The notes beneath the pieces are model-generated. The model had not been told where the DNA came from, did no database searches, and worked only from the letters and a program-made list of their open reading frames with translations. Shown here one piece after another: positions 1-13,011 of a DNA stretch of 64,000 nucleotides (positions are counted from its first letter, which is position 1; each line of letters starts with the position of its first letter). This stretch comes from Pseudomonadota bacterium (GTDB lineage Bacteria; Pseudomonadota; Gammaproteobacteria; Burkholderiales; Thiobacillaceae), in the NCBI GenBank assembly GCA_029558905.1, contig JAKQCX010000021.1, positions 30,752 through 94,751 of the forward strand. Reading direction: 5' to 3'. Position numbers and translations under genes: made by a program.

Positions 1-36
1 AGCGTCGAGCCCAAGGCCTGTCACCCGAAGCCCGGC

Positions 37-3180
<3,144 letters not shown>

Positions 3181-3181
<1 letters not shown>

Positions 3182-4212
3182 TGCGCATACGTGCCGAACG
3201 GCTGAGCGCCATCCTGAAGGCGGATCTGGCCCCGCTCTGGCTGGTCAGCGGTGATGAGCCCTTGCTGGTGGATGAGGCGATGGCGCTGATCCGCACCACT
3301 GTACAGGCCCGGGGACATGCGGAACGCCGGGTCGAGCAGGCGGAAACGGGTTTCGACTGGCGCGCCTGGATGGCCGGTTTCGATTCCTTGTCCCTGTTTG
3401 CCAGCCGTCGCCTGGTGGAGTTGTGTCTGCCCACGGGCAAGCCCGGGGTGGAGGGGGGCAAGGTGCTGGAGTCCTGGGCTGCGCGCCCGCCGGCCGAGAC
3501 GGTATTGGTGATCAGCGTCCCCCGCCTGGACAGGGCCGGGCTGGCGGTGAAATGGGTCAAGGCCGTGGAGGCCGCGGGTGTGTTGGTGCAATGCTGGCCT
3601 CCCGGTCTTGAGCGACTGCCGGCCTGGATCGGCGAGCGCCTGGCGCGCCATGGCCTGAAGGCGGACCCCGAAACACTGGCCTGGCTTGCCGCGCGGGTGG
3701 AGGGCAATCTGCTGGCGGCCCACCAGGAAATCGAAAAGCTCGCCCTGCTCCTGCCCGTGGGGGCCCTGGACCTGGAGACGGCACGGGCCTGTGTGGCGGA
3801 TGTGGCACGCTATGATGTGAGTGATCTGTCCGAGGCCTTCCTCAAGGGGGACGCAGTACGCTTCTGTCACACCCTGGACGGCTTGCGGGCCGAAGGGGAA
3901 AGGCTGCCCCTGGTGCTGGCGGTGTTTGGCGGCGATGTGCGCACCCTCTATCGCCTGGAACGTGGATTGCAACAGGGTGAGCGACTGTCCGGCCTGATGA
4001 CGAGCCTGCGTGTATGGGAAAGCCGCCAGGACCTGGTGGAGCGCGCCCTGAGACGTACCGACGGCCAGTGCCTGGCCCTGGCCATGCGGGCCCTGGCCCG
4101 GCTGGACCGGGCCGCCAAGGGCCTCCTGCGGGAGGATGCCTGGGACGAACTGAAACAGCTGGGCCTGATCCTCATGCGTCGAGGCCAGGCCCCGGCCTTC
4201 GCGGCGCTGTAG
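3181..4212 (+). CDS. holA: DNA polymerase III subunit delta
   Basis: Delta subunit of the clamp-loader complex, which opens the beta sliding clamp at replication forks. The 343-residue length fits HolA. The opening [15 protein letters not shown] is the typical N-terminal delta motif that leads into the clamp-interacting domain, and the C-terminal helical collar domain is present (a conserved helix near residues 230-260 with LDGLRAEGE). Its ATG begins on the last base of the lptE stop codon (TGATG). Gene order leuS-lptE-holA supports the call. Nothing is missing. Confidence 0.96.
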
Positions 4213-4240
4213 TGGCCGCTGTCCGATGCACGGAGTGGAC

Positions 4241-5512
4241 ATGGACATCAAGAGCTATATGCAGAACCTGGGCCAGAATGCACGCACGGCGGCCAGCGCC
4301 ATGGCCCGCGCCTCCACGCGCGCAAAAAACGATGCCCTGACCAGCCTGGCCCACCTGCTGTTGCAGGGGGGGGATGGTCTGGCGGAGGCCAATGCCCAGG
4401 ACATCGCCAAAGCCCAGGAGGCGGGTCTGGACGCGCCCATGGTGGACCGGCTGCGCCTGACGGACAAGGTCATCGCCACCATGGCCGAGGGTTGCGAACA
4501 GCTCGCCGCCATGCCCGATCCGGTGGGGGAGATCACCGGCGTGAAGCGTCGCCCCACCGGCATCAGTGTCGGCCAGATGCGCGTGCCTCTGGGGGTGTTC
4601 GGCATGATCTACGAGAGCCGCCCCAACGTCACCATCGAGGCGGCGTCGCTTGCCATCAAGAGTGGCAATGCCTGCATCCTGCGCGGCGGATCCGAGGCCA
4701 TCCGGTCCAATCTTGCCCTGTGGCAACTGGTACGTCAGGCCCTGCGGATCACCGGTCTGCCCGCCGAGGCGGTGCAACTGGTGGAGACCACCGACCGGGC
4801 CGCCGTGGGCGAGCTCATCACCATGCCCGCTCATGTGGACGTCATCATCCCCCGGGGTGGCAAGGGACTCATCGAGCGCATCAGCAGCGAGGCGCGCGTG
4901 CCGGTGATCAAGCATCTTGACGGCAACTGTCACACTTATGTGGATGCCGAGTTCGACCTGGACAAGGCCCTGCGGGTGACCGAGAACGCCAAGACCCAGC
5001 GTTACAGCCCCTGCAACGCCACCGAATCCTTGCTGGTGCATGAGCGGGCCGCGGCCCGCTTTCTGCCCGCAATCGGCGCCATCTTCGCCGCCAAGGGCGT
5101 GGAGATGCGCTGCGACGCCGGCGCCAAGGCCATACTCGCCGGGCTGGCCGATGCCAGGCTGGTGGATGCGACGGAGGCGGATTGGGGCATGGAATACCTG
5201 GCACCCATCATCAGCATAAAAATCGTGGCGAGCCTGGAGGAGGCCATCGCCCACATCAACCACTACGGCTCCCACCACACCGATGCCATCATCACCGACC
5301 ACCATGCCAACGCCATGCGCTTCCTGCGCGAGGTGGATTCCAGCTCGGTCATGGTGAACGCCTCCACCCGCTTCGCGGATGGTTTCGAGTACGGCCTGGG
5401 GGCGGAGATCGGCATCTCCACCGACAAGATCCATGCCCGTGGTCCGGTGGGGCTGGAAGGGCTCACCAGCTTGAAATGGGTGGTGCTGGGAGACGGTCAC
5501 GTCCGTGGCTGA
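4241..5512 (+). CDS. proA: Gamma-glutamyl phosphate reductase (glutamate-5-semialdehyde dehydrogenase)
   Basis: NADPH-dependent enzyme of proline synthesis that reduces gamma-glutamyl phosphate to glutamate-5-semialdehyde; cytoplasmic. The start at 4241 (MDIKSYM) is preferred over an in-frame ATG at 4226 because a CGGAG ribosome site ends five bases before it. The product has 423 residues. Visible family features include [16 protein letters not shown] near residue 110, the ESLLVHE segment following the catalytic cysteine (CNATESLL), and the closing [17 protein letters not shown] block seen here as [13 protein letters not shown]. Its end overlaps nadD by eight bases. proB is not in the window. 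Confidence 0.97.
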   Translation: MDIKSYMQNLGQNARTAASAMARASTRAKNDALTSLAHLLLQGGDGLAEANAQDIAKAQEAGLDAPMVDRLRLTDKVIATMAEGCEQLAAMPDPVGEITGVKRRPTGISVGQMRVPLGVFGMIYESRPNVTIEAASLAIKSGNACILRGGSEAIRSNLALWQLVRQALRITGLPAEAVQLVETTDRAAVGELITMPAHVDVIIPRGGKGLIERISSEARVPVIKHLDGNCHTYVDAEFDLDKALRVTENAKTQRYSPCNATESLLVHERAAARFLPAIGAIFAAKGVEMRCDAGAKAILAGLADARLVDATEADWGMEYLAPIISIKIVASLEEAIAHINHYGSHHTDAIITDHHANAMRFLREVDSSSVMVNASTRFADGFEYGLGAEIGISTDKIHARGPVGLEGLTSLKWVVLGDGHVRG

Positions 5513-6158
5513 AGCCATCGGCCTGCTGGGGGGCACCTTCGACCCCATCCACTATGGCCACCTGCGTCTGGCGGAGGAGATGGGCGAATGGCTGAGCCTG
5601 GCGCAGGTGCGCATCCTGCCGGCGGGACAGCCTCCGCATCGGAGGCAGCCGCGGGCCGCCAGCCACCACCGCCTGGAAATGGCACGCCGCGCCGTGGCGG
5701 GCAACCCCCGCTTTGTGCTCGATGGCCGGGAGGTTCGCAAGTCCAGTCCCAGCTACAGCGTCGAGACCGTGGCGGCCCTGCGCCAGGAATTGCCGACCGA
5801 TGCCCCCCTGATCCTGTTCATGGGGGCGGATGCCTTCCTGGGGCTCACCACCTGGCACCGCTGGCGGGAACTGCTGGATCTGACCCATCTGGCCGTGGCG
5901 CATCGACCCGGTTTCACCTCAGCGGTGTGGGAAGACGCCCTGCCGGAACCCTTGCGCCGACTCCTGGCCACGCGCCGCAGTGACCAGCCCGGCGAACTGT
6001 CGGAGAGGTGCGCCGGCCTGATCCACCTGCATGCCATCACGCAACTGGACATTTCCGCCAGCCAGGTGCGGGAGCGCGTCCTGCGCCGCAAGAGCCTGCG
6101 CTATCTGCTGCCGGACAGCGTCATCGATTACATCCACGAGAACCACCTGTATGTCTGA
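5505..6158 (+). CDS. nadD: Nicotinate-nucleotide adenylyltransferase
   Basis: Transfers AMP from ATP to nicotinate mononucleotide to form deamido-NAD in NAD biosynthesis. The start codon is GTG at 5505. The 217-residue product carries the nucleotidyltransferase signature [11 protein letters not shown] near residues 9-19 and the [10 protein letters not shown] motif near residue 185, which corresponds to the second nucleotide-binding motif of the family. It overlaps proA by eight bases upstream and rsfS by eight bases downstream. The proA-nadD-rsfS order is widespread in proteobacteria. Confidence 0.96.
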   Translation: MAEAIGLLGGTFDPIHYGHLRLAEEMGEWLSLAQVRILPAGQPPHRRQPRAASHHRLEMARRAVAGNPRFVLDGREVRKSSPSYSVETVAALRQELPTDAPLILFMGADAFLGLTTWHRWRELLDLTHLAVAHRPGFTSAVWEDALPEPLRRLLATRRSDQPGELSERCAGLIHLHAITQLDISASQVRERVLRRKSLRYLLPDSVIDYIHENHLYV

Positions 6159-6510
6159 ATCCCTCTCCACCGACCAGCTGATCGGGGTTGCCATCGCTGC
6201 CCTGGAGGACATCAAGGGCAAGGACATCACCGTCCTCGACGTGCGCCATCTCACCACCCTGTTCGACGCCATGATCATCGCCAGCGGCGATTCCACCCGC
6301 CAGGTGAAATCCCTGGCTGACAACGTGCATGAAAGGCTCAAGGCGGCAGGCGCCCACATCATCGGTACCGAGGGCGCCGAAGTGGGCGAATGGGTGCTGG
6401 TGGATGCCGGCGGCCTGGTGGTGCACGTCATGCAGCCGGCCGTGCGCGCCCATTACAATCTGGAGGAGCTCTGGGGTGATAGCCAGCAGGCACGCCAGGT
6501 CACGGCCTGA
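6151..6510 (+). CDS. rsfS: Ribosome silencing factor RsfS
   Basis: RsfS (Iojap/YbeB family) binds ribosomal protein uL14 and blocks joining of the 30S subunit when nutrients are low. The start at 6151 (MSESLS) gives 119 residues, which fits the family; open frame continues upstream but there overlaps nadD too far. The conserved blocks KDITVLDVRHLTTLFDAMII and the WVLVDAGGLVVHVM segment are present. In many relatives rlmH follows; here it does not, and a membrane protein gene follows instead, so the usual series ends at this gene. Confidence 0.95.
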   Translation: MSESLSTDQLIGVAIAALEDIKGKDITVLDVRHLTTLFDAMIIASGDSTRQVKSLADNVHERLKAAGAHIIGTEGAEVGEWVLVDAGGLVVHVMQPAVRAHYNLEELWGDSQQARQVTA

Positions 6511-6561
6511 TCTGTGGCACTCCGCAACCCGCCCCACGCGCCACCACGAGAGAGAGGATCC

Positions 6562-6969
6562 ATGTCGGACGATCGGATGCCCCAGGCCCAATTGCTGCCC
6601 ACGGAGGGCCTGGTCAGGCTCAGCCATGTGATGTATGGCCTGCACGTCTTCAGCGCCGTCACCGGCCTGGTGAGCGCCGCCTTCATCGTCACCGCCTTTC
6701 TCACCGGCTGGCCTTCCATCATCGCCGTGATACTCAACTACGTGAACCAGGCTGGAGTGCGCGGTACCTGGCTGGAATCCCATTTCCGCTGGCAGTTGCG
6801 TACCTTCTGGTTTGCCCTCCTGTGGGTGGTGGTGGCCCTGTTGCTGGCCTTCACATTCGTCGGCATTCCGCTGGCCATCGCGCTCGTGCTGGGTGTGGGC
6901 ATCTGGGTGCTGTATCGCCTCGTCCGGGGTTGGAGCGCCCTGGCGGCGGAGCGCCCCCTCTTCTTTTGA
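6562..6969 (+). CDS. Small membrane protein, DUF4870-like
   Basis: 135-residue integral membrane protein. The start at 6562 is chosen because an AGAGAGGA ribosome site lies just upstream. Hydrophobic segments fall near residues 25-55 and 75-115, with a polar stretch between them that contains YVNQAGVRGTWLESHFRWQLRT split over the loop. This pattern (a short N-terminal region, a helix, a conserved W-x-S-H-x-R-W loop, then a helical pair) matches small DUF4870-type or similar uncharacterised membrane proteins. Function unknown. It follows rsfS by 51 bases and faces the napAB terminator. Confidence 0.75.
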   Translation: MSDDRMPQAQLLPTEGLVRLSHVMYGLHVFSAVTGLVSAAFIVTAFLTGWPSIIAVILNYVNQAGVRGTWLESHFRWQLRTFWFALLWVVVALLLAFTFVGIPLAIALVLGVGIWVLYRLVRGWSALAAERPLFF

Positions 6970-6988
6970 GGCCAGCGGCCGGCTCGCG

Positions 6989-7021
6989 AAAAAAAGCGGC
7001 TTGCCGGAGGGCAAGCCGCTT
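6989..7021 (-). terminator. Intrinsic terminator of napAB
   Basis: Arms AGCGGCTTGCC (6995-7005) and GGCAAGCCGCT (7010-7020) pair perfectly over 11 bp with a GGAG loop. On the minus strand the hairpin is followed by a run of seven T (complement of the A run at 6989-6995), so it ends transcription coming from napB, whose stop is 32 bases away. On the plus strand no T run follows. Confidence 0.85.
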
Positions 7022-7052
7022 CGTGTACTGAAATGGTGCCGGTACCGTGGCC

Positions 7053-7508
7053 TCAATCACCCTTGAAGGTGTTGTCCACCAGGGTGTTCACATTGGCCTG
7101 TGGGGTGTGGCAGAGGGTGCAGACATAGCGCCTGTTCGCCAGCACCAGTTCATCGCCTTCCTTCACGTAATGGGTTTCGGACATGGGTGTGGGTTTGCCT
7201 TTGGCTTTCTTGCCGATCTTGTCGGGTTCCTCATGGCAGTCCAGACATTTGTTCTGCTGCGCATTGAGCGGCAGATACTTGTCGATGCGATGGGGAATCT
7301 GGGGTGGAGCGTCCTCCCAGGACCTGGGCAGCACACCGGCATCCTTGGGGTCCACGGTGGGATAGTCGAAGGCATCGGGGACGGCGGTGTCGAAGACACT
7401 CACGTGCGAAAGACCGAGATTGTCGTCGACGATCACGGCCGGGTCGGCATTGGACAGACCGAAGGCCGCCAGGGCGGCCACTGCAAACAGGGTGCTCTTC
7501 CTTTTCAT
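7053..7508 (-). CDS. napB: Periplasmic nitrate reductase, diheme cytochrome c subunit NapB
   Basis: Small periplasmic electron-transfer subunit that passes electrons to NapA. The start at 7508 (MKRKST) is preceded by AGGAGA. A signal peptide covers about residues 1-20. Two heme-binding CxxCH motifs are visible, CLDCH and CTLCH, in the second half, and the IPHRIDKYLP block before the first heme is typical. It follows napA by 14 bases in the same direction and ends before a strong terminator. The product has 151 residues. No napC-type quinol dehydrogenase gene is nearby, so its electron donor must be encoded elsewhere. Confidence 0.95.
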   Translation of the reverse strand: MKRKSTLFAVAALAAFGLSNADPAVIVDDNLGLSHVSVFDTAVPDAFDYPTVDPKDAGVLPRSWEDAPPQIPHRIDKYLPLNAQQNKCLDCHEEPDKIGKKAKGKPTPMSETHYVKEGDELVLANRRYVCTLCHTPQANVNTLVDNTFKGD

Positions 7509-7522
7509 GGCGTTCTCCTGAG

Positions 7523-10276
7523 TCAGACCTTCATTACCTTGACGGCGCACTTCTTGAAGTCGCTTTCTTTCGAGATGGGGCAGGTGCTGTCCAAGGCCAC
7601 CTTGTTGATGAACACCCCTTCATCGAAGAACGGCACATAGACCGTGCCTTTAGGCATGGTGTTGCGTCCGCCGGTTTCCACCCGTGCCTGGACCTTGCCG
7701 CGCCGGGACTCGATCCAGGCCAGATCGTTGCGCTTGAGCCCCCGTTTTTGCGCATCCGCTGGGTGCATCCACATCACGGCCGCGGGTACGGCACGATGCA
7801 GCTCGGGCACGCGCCGGGTCATGGTGCCGGTATGCCAGTGCTCCAGCACCCGTCCGGTACACAGCCAGAGATCGTAATTACCGTCCGGCTGCTCCACGGG
7901 CGCGGCGTAGGGCCTATAGAAGATCTTGGCCTTGCCCGCCACGCTCTTGGGCGTGGGGTCGGTGACGCCATCCAGATTGCCGCTGGGGATGCTCTTCATC
8001 AGCTTGCCGTAGAACTCGAAACCGGCACCCTTGGTGACATAGGGATCGTATTGCTCGTTGAAGCGCCAGCTGGTCTCGGTCCATTTGCCATTCTTGACCA
8101 GCACCGGCCACTTGAGGCCACGTACTTCATCGGAAATGTAGACATCGAAGTCCGCCAGGTCTTTCGCCTTGCCGCGCCCGAACTGGACATACTCCTGGAA
8201 CAGGGCCTTCTCGGGGAACCATCCATCGCCCAGTAGATCGGCCACGTGGTTGGGGTGGCCCTTGGCGATGGCATCGGGCCATCTGTGCTTCTTGTTCGCC
8301 GCGTTGGCGAACAGCACCTCGTACAGGCTGGCATCGGCGGAGATGCCCATCTTGGCCGCATCATCCATGACGCTGGGTAGCTTGCCGTCCTCGAAGCCGG
8401 CTTCCTTCAGCCCAGGCACCTTCTGTTCACCCCAGAAATCTTTCACCTTGAAGCGCTTGGCAAACTCCATCACCTGCCAGATGTCGGCGCGCGCCTGCCC
8501 GGGGGCATATACCTGCTGGCGCCAGGCCTGCGTGCGGCGCTCGGCATTGCCGTAGACACCCCACTTCTCGAAGATCATGGCGGCCGGCAGGATCAGGTCC
8601 GCCACCTTGGCGGAGATGGTGGGATAGGCATCGGACACGACGATGAAGTTGTCCATCTCGCGTGCGGCCTTGATCCAGTGGTTGGCATTGGGGTGGGATT
8701 GCCAGGGGTTGTTGACCTGCACCCAGGCCCATTTGAGGCCACCGTCCTCCAGATCGCGCATGAGCTTGGCGTAGAACGAGCCGATTTTCGGGTTGATGGT
8801 CTTGGCCGGCAGATTCCAGTATTTCTCGGTCTCTGCCCGATGCTGGGGGTTGGCCACCAGCCGGTCGGCCGGCAGGCGATGCGAGAATGTGCCGACCTCG
8901 CGCGCCGTGCCACAGGCGGAGGGCTGACCGGTCAGAGAGAAGGCGCCGTTACCTGGCTGGGACTGCTTGCCCAGCAGCAGGTGGTTCATGTAGCACTGTT
9001 CGTTCACCCAGGTGCCGCGCTGGTGCTGGTTGAAGCCCATGGTCCAGAAGGACACCACCTTGCGCTTCGGGTCGATGTAATAGTCGGCGAGCTGCTGCAG
9101 CTTGGCCTTGAACTTGTCCAGCGGCTCGTCGATGTCGCCCTTGGCCAGTTCCGCCACGAAATCCAGGGTGTAGGGCTCCACGGCCTTCCTGAAATCCTCA
9201 AAGGTGATGAGCCAGTGCGCCGCGGGATTGGCCGTGTTCTTCTGATCCACGACATCGCCCGCCTTGCGGCGCTGGGCGATGGCCTCGTTTCTGTCGAGCG
9301 TGACCCGGGTCTCCTTGGCCACCACGTCCCGCTCCGCCGGGAAGGCGTACTTCTCGCCCGGGCGTAGGCCGTAGCCGATGTCGTAGGGACCGGTGGCGAA
9401 CACGCAGTGCTTGTTCACGAAGTCCTGGTTTACCGCGTTGCGGGCGATGATCTCGCGCGCTAGGTAGTTCTGGATCGCCAGGTCGGTGTTGGGCTTGAAG
9501 ATGATTTCCAGATCCGCGATGTCGGAAGACATGTTGCGGTAGGTGGTCAGGTTCACTACGCGGCAGGGTTTGTGGGACAGGCGCCGGTTGGTGATGCGCG
9601 ACCAGAGGATGGGATGCATCTCGGCCATGTTGGCGCCCCAGAGCACCATGGTGTCGGTGTACTCCACGTCATCGTAGTTTCCAGCCGGCTCGTCGGTACC
9701 GAACACGCTGTAGAACGCGGTCACGGCGCTGGCCATGCAGTTGCGTGCGTTGGGATCCACGTTGTTGGAACGGAAACCCGCCTTGAACAACTTGTTCATG
9801 GCATAGCCTTCGGGAATGGTCCACTGCCCGGAACCGAACACCCCCACGCCGCTTGGGCCCTTTTCGGCATAGGCCTTGCGGAACTGGCGTTCCATTTCAT
9901 CGAAGGCCTGCTCCCAGCTCACCGGCACGAACTGTCCCTTCTTGTTGAACTTGCCGTCCTTCATGCGCAGCAGGGGCTGGGTCAGGCGGTCCTTGCCATA
10001 CAGGATCTTGCCGTTGAAATAGCCCTTCACACAGTTCAGGCCACGGTTCACCGGTGCATCCGGATCCCCTTTGGTGGCCACCACACGGCCATTTTTTGTG
10101 GCGATCATGATGCCGCATCCGGTGCCACAGAAGCGGCATACACCCTTGTCCCATTGCCAGTCCTTTTCGCCGGCCTTGATGGCGGCCGCTGCCTGTTCGG
10201 ACAGGGGCATGCCAACCGTGGCCGCGGTACCGGCAGCAATGCTGGATTTCAGAAAATCACGTCGATTGATGCTCAT
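7523..10276 (-). CDS. napA: Periplasmic nitrate reductase, catalytic subunit NapA
   Basis: Molybdenum bis-MGD enzyme that reduces nitrate to nitrite in the periplasm. The start at 10276 gives 917 residues and a twin-arginine signal (SINRRDFLK). The 4Fe-4S site is CxxCxxxC (CRFCGTGC near residue 47) with the fourth cysteine in LNCVKGYF. The molybdenum-ligand cysteine is in [10 protein letters not shown]. The length is well above that of enterobacterial NapA (about 830) and resembles the long type I recall from epsilonproteobacteria, as do the segments [12 protein letters not shown] and [13 protein letters not shown]. Only napB accompanies it: napC, napD, napG and napH are absent from the window. 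Confidence 0.97.
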   Translation of the reverse strand: MSINRRDFLKSSIAAGTAATVGMPLSEQAAAAIKAGEKDWQWDKGVCRFCGTGCGIMIATKNGRVVATKGDPDAPVNRGLNCVKGYFNGKILYGKDRLTQPLLRMKDGKFNKKGQFVPVSWEQAFDEMERQFRKAYAEKGPSGVGVFGSGQWTIPEGYAMNKLFKAGFRSNNVDPNARNCMASAVTAFYSVFGTDEPAGNYDDVEYTDTMVLWGANMAEMHPILWSRITNRRLSHKPCRVVNLTTYRNMSSDIADLEIIFKPNTDLAIQNYLAREIIARNAVNQDFVNKHCVFATGPYDIGYGLRPGEKYAFPAERDVVAKETRVTLDRNEAIAQRRKAGDVVDQKNTANPAAHWLITFEDFRKAVEPYTLDFVAELAKGDIDEPLDKFKAKLQQLADYYIDPKRKVVSFWTMGFNQHQRGTWVNEQCYMNHLLLGKQSQPGNGAFSLTGQPSACGTAREVGTFSHRLPADRLVANPQHRAETEKYWNLPAKTINPKIGSFYAKLMRDLEDGGLKWAWVQVNNPWQSHPNANHWIKAAREMDNFIVVSDAYPTISAKVADLILPAAMIFEKWGVYGNAERRTQAWRQQVYAPGQARADIWQVMEFAKRFKVKDFWGEQKVPGLKEAGFEDGKLPSVMDDAAKMGISADASLYEVLFANAANKKHRWPDAIAKGHPNHVADLLGDGWFPEKALFQEYVQFGRGKAKDLADFDVYISDEVRGLKWPVLVKNGKWTETSWRFNEQYDPYVTKGAGFEFYGKLMKSIPSGNLDGVTDPTPKSVAGKAKIFYRPYAAPVEQPDGNYDLWLCTGRVLEHWHTGTMTRRVPELHRAVPAAVMWMHPADAQKRGLKRNDLAWIESRRGKVQARVETGGRNTMPKGTVYVPFFDEGVFINKVALDSTCPISKESDFKKCAVKVMKV

Positions 10277-10760
10277 GAGTGCGTCTCCTTGCGTACGAAG
10301 CTGTGGGACATGCGGTTCAACCAAGCGGGATTGCCCAGCACCGGGTCGCCCCGCGCTGCAGGGCCCGGTGTGGAACATCTTCCATGCATGCGGGTACCCG
10401 GGAGGCAGCCGGGTCTTTCGCAAGCGTAGAAACAGGGGAGATTTCATGGGGTGACCGTGCGGGCGCGACACCACAAGGAAGTGGCGCCTGCCGCCGCATG
10501 GCTGAGGTCAGTGGGACTGCGGCACGATGTCTCAAGACAGTCTCCTCAATTCAAGAGCGGCGCGACACGGGGCTGCACTCGTCTTCTCGTCACCCGCCTG
10601 CTGGTAAGGTAACACAATACCTCTCATGGTAATAGTGTACTGCAATGACACGGAGCGTTGACAGAAGTCACATTTGAGTGGAAGGCGCACGCGCGCTCCG
10701 CCGTTTCACTGGGGGCTAGGCGACGCGTGCACCGCCACGGCCCTAATATGCGGGGAGCCG
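10277..10760. promoter_or_regulatory. napA/MFS intergenic region with a 10-bp-phased GGTA/TACC array
   Basis: About 480 bases between divergent napA and the MFS gene hold no credible gene. An AT-richer patch at 10600-10645 contains GGTA (10608), TACC (10618), GGTA (10628) and TACT (10638), each separated by six bases, so alternating half-sites repeat every 10 bases. TACCTCT within it fits the TACYYMT heptamer known for NarL/NarP. A direct repeat GTCTC-N6-GTCTC lies at 10529-10544. Use as a nitrate- or redox-responsive control region is inference. Confidence 0.4.
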
Positions 10761-11945
10761 ATGTCCATGGAACCTCCCGGCATGCCTGCCCAAGCCCCCG
10801 AGTTGTCGATCACGCGTCTGCTGGTCTTTGGCGTGGTGGCCGCGGCCTTCACCAACATCTATCTGACACAGCCCGTGCTGCCCATCCTGTCTACGGAGTT
10901 TGGTGTGGATGCGGCGGCTGCGTCCCTGACCGTGTCCGCCACCATCCTGGGCATTGCCCTGTCCAATCTGCCATTCGGCCGCCTGGGTGACCGCTACCCC
11001 CTGCGGCCCCTGATGCTGGTGGGTGGGAGCATGGTGGCACTGGCGGGGCTGATGTGCGCCCTGACCCCGAGTTTTTCCTTGCTCGTGCTGGGCCGTTTCA
11101 TCCAAGGACTATTCATCCCCGCGCTGACTACCTGTGTGGCGGCCCATCTGGCCAACAGCCTGCCGCTGGAGCGGCTGAACGTGGCCATGGGGGTCTTCGT
11201 CTCCGCCACGGTGGTGGGCGGGTTGGGTGGGCGTCTGCTGGGTGGGTATCTGCACCCTCCCCTGCACTGGCGCTACGCCTTCGTCAGTGCCGCCCTGCTG
11301 TTGCTGCTGACGGTTTGGGCTGCGGCCCGCTGGCTACCCAAGGTGGGGATGCGGCCGCATCACGCCCAGGGTGAGGTGGGCTTTCGCGCGCTGTTGTCTT
11401 CCTGGCCCGTGCTGCGTCTGTATGCCGTGGGGTTTGGGGCCTTCTGGGTGTTTTCCGCTACCTTCAACTACCTGCCCTTCCATCTGAGCGAACCACCCGT
11501 TTCCGCTTCCACCTCCCTCATCACCTCCCTGTACGTGGCCTATCTCATCGGCGCGGTGATGGGGCCTCTGTCCGGCCGTTTGGCCAATCGTTTCGGGGCG
11601 GGTCGCACCATGGTTCTGGGTGCCGTGCTGCTGGGTGTGTCCTTGCTGGGTCTGCTGCTGCCCAGTCTGACCATGGTGGTGCTGGCCCTGCTGGGCAGTT
11701 GCGCGGGTTTTTTCACCACCCATGCCGCCGCCTCGGGGGCGCTGAATGGCCGGCTCACCGCCAGCCGGGGGCGGGGGAATGCACTGTATGTGCTGTTCTA
11801 TTACGTGGGTGGGGCCATTGGCATTACCGCCAGTGGGTATGCCTGGCGCCATGGGGGCTGGCCGGCGGTGCTGGCGCTGAACGGCCTGGTGTTGGTCATT
11901 CCCTTGGGTGTGGGGGTGCTGGAAATGCGCCTGGGCCGTGGCTGA
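10761..11945 (+). CDS. Major facilitator superfamily transporter (YnfM-like drug/solute exporter family)
   Basis: Inner-membrane carrier of 394 residues with about 12 hydrophobic segments. The start at 10761 is chosen because GGGGA lies just upstream and because upstream in-frame sequence does not look like protein. The MFS motif A loop appears as GRLGDRYPLRP near residue 77. The second half repeats the first with GRLANRFGAGRTMV. N-terminal FTNIYLTQPVLPIL resembles the YnfM/arabinose-efflux group. Substrate cannot be told from sequence. It lies divergent to napA and convergent with glk, whose stop is 26 bases away. Confidence 0.85.
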   Translation: MSMEPPGMPAQAPELSITRLLVFGVVAAAFTNIYLTQPVLPILSTEFGVDAAAASLTVSATILGIALSNLPFGRLGDRYPLRPLMLVGGSMVALAGLMCALTPSFSLLVLGRFIQGLFIPALTTCVAAHLANSLPLERLNVAMGVFVSATVVGGLGGRLLGGYLHPPLHWRYAFVSAALLLLLTVWAAARWLPKVGMRPHHAQGEVGFRALLSSWPVLRLYAVGFGAFWVFSATFNYLPFHLSEPPVSASTSLITSLYVAYLIGAVMGPLSGRLANRFGAGRTMVLGAVLLGVSLLGLLLPSLTMVVLALLGSCAGFFTTHAAASGALNGRLTASRGRGNALYVLFYYVGGAIGITASGYAWRHGGWPAVLALNGLVLVIPLGVGVLEMRLGRG

Positions 11946-11971
11946 CGGGGACCTGGCCTTGGGATGGGCGG

Positions 11972-12940
11972 TCAGGTGGCCGCGGCCAGGGCCGCGCCAC
12001 GCAGACCGATGTCCGCGTCCAGCACCACGGCCACGGGGATTTCCCGCATCCAAGCGCTGAAGCGCCCCTTGGCATGGAAACCCGCCAGGAATTCCGGTGC
12101 CTGCATGAGGGGCAGATTCTTGGAGGCTATGCCGCCGGCAAGAAAGACCCCGCCCCGGGCCCGCGCCAGCAAGGCGACGTCGCCGGCGATCTGGCCATAG
12201 ATACGGACGAACAGTTGCATGGTGCGCAGCGCCACGGGGTCGCCTCCCACCTGCGCGGCCTGGCTGATGGCCTGTGGGGGTTCCGTCTGGGCCAGCAGGG
12301 GTGGTTCACCCAGACCGGCTTCCCGGGCGCAGAAGCGGTAGAGATCGACGATACCGGGACCCGACACCACGCGCTCCACGGAAACCCGGCCATGTAGGCC
12401 ACGCAGGAACTGCAGCAGCCGGTCCTGTTCGTCATCCTGGGGAGCGAAACCCATGTGACCACCCTCCGAGGACAGGGGGCGATAGCGGCCCCGCTGTGGC
12501 ACACATAGGCTCACCCCCAGGCCGGTGCCGGCACCCACGGCCACCCTTACCCCCTCTGCCTCGCCCGGACCGGTCTGCAGGAAACACAGGTCACGGGTCT
12601 GCAGGGCATCCAGGCCCCAGCCCACAGCGGAGAAATCGTTCACCAGGCTGACCCGCTCCATACCCAATTCACGAGCCAGGGCATCGGCATGAACGTGCCA
12701 GTCCAGATTGGTGAAATGTACCTGCCGGCCGTCCGTGGATCCGGCCACGGCCAGGCAGGCGGAACGTGGATGGTAGGCGTGCTTCCTCAGGTATTCGGTG
12801 AGGATGCCGGTCAGGCTGGAGTGGTGGGCATTGCGGTAGCGTTGCACGTCCACCAGGCTCACATGCTGCCCCGCCACCCGGGCCTGGGCCAGCCGACTGT
12901 GGGTGCCACCGATGTCACCTACCAGGATATTCAGGACCAT
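11972..12940 (-). CDS. glk: Glucokinase
   Basis: Cytoplasmic kinase that phosphorylates glucose with ATP to glucose 6-phosphate. The start at 12940 gives 322 residues, the usual size for the proteobacterial Glk family. The phosphate-binding motif LVGDIGGTHSRLA is at residues 6-18, LVNDFSAVGWGL near residue 100 contains the catalytic aspartate, GAGTGLGVS near residue 140 and SEGGHMGFAP near residue 165 are all typical. It is the last gene of a minus-strand group behind the degenerate GGDEF gene (71-base gap). Confidence 0.95.
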   Translation of the reverse strand: MVLNILVGDIGGTHSRLAQARVAGQHVSLVDVQRYRNAHHSSLTGILTEYLRKHAYHPRSACLAVAGSTDGRQVHFTNLDWHVHADALARELGMERVSLVNDFSAVGWGLDALQTRDLCFLQTGPGEAEGVRVAVGAGTGLGVSLCVPQRGRYRPLSSEGGHMGFAPQDDEQDRLLQFLRGLHGRVSVERVVSGPGIVDLYRFCAREAGLGEPPLLAQTEPPQAISQAAQVGGDPVALRTMQLFVRIYGQIAGDVALLARARGGVFLAGGIASKNLPLMQAPEFLAGFHAKGRFSAWMREIPVAVVLDADIGLRGAALAAAT

Positions 12941-13011
12941 GGCTTGCGTGGGTGAGATTCCAGACGGAGGGAGGGATGGGGGCCCGATGTCCCGCACCCG
13001 TCCGTGGGCCT

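Noticed and set aside
10277..10535. Possible napD or other small nap gene upstream of napA
   Set aside because: The frames here show no NapD-like pattern; the open extension of napA upstream of its twin-arginine start is non-conserved sequence.
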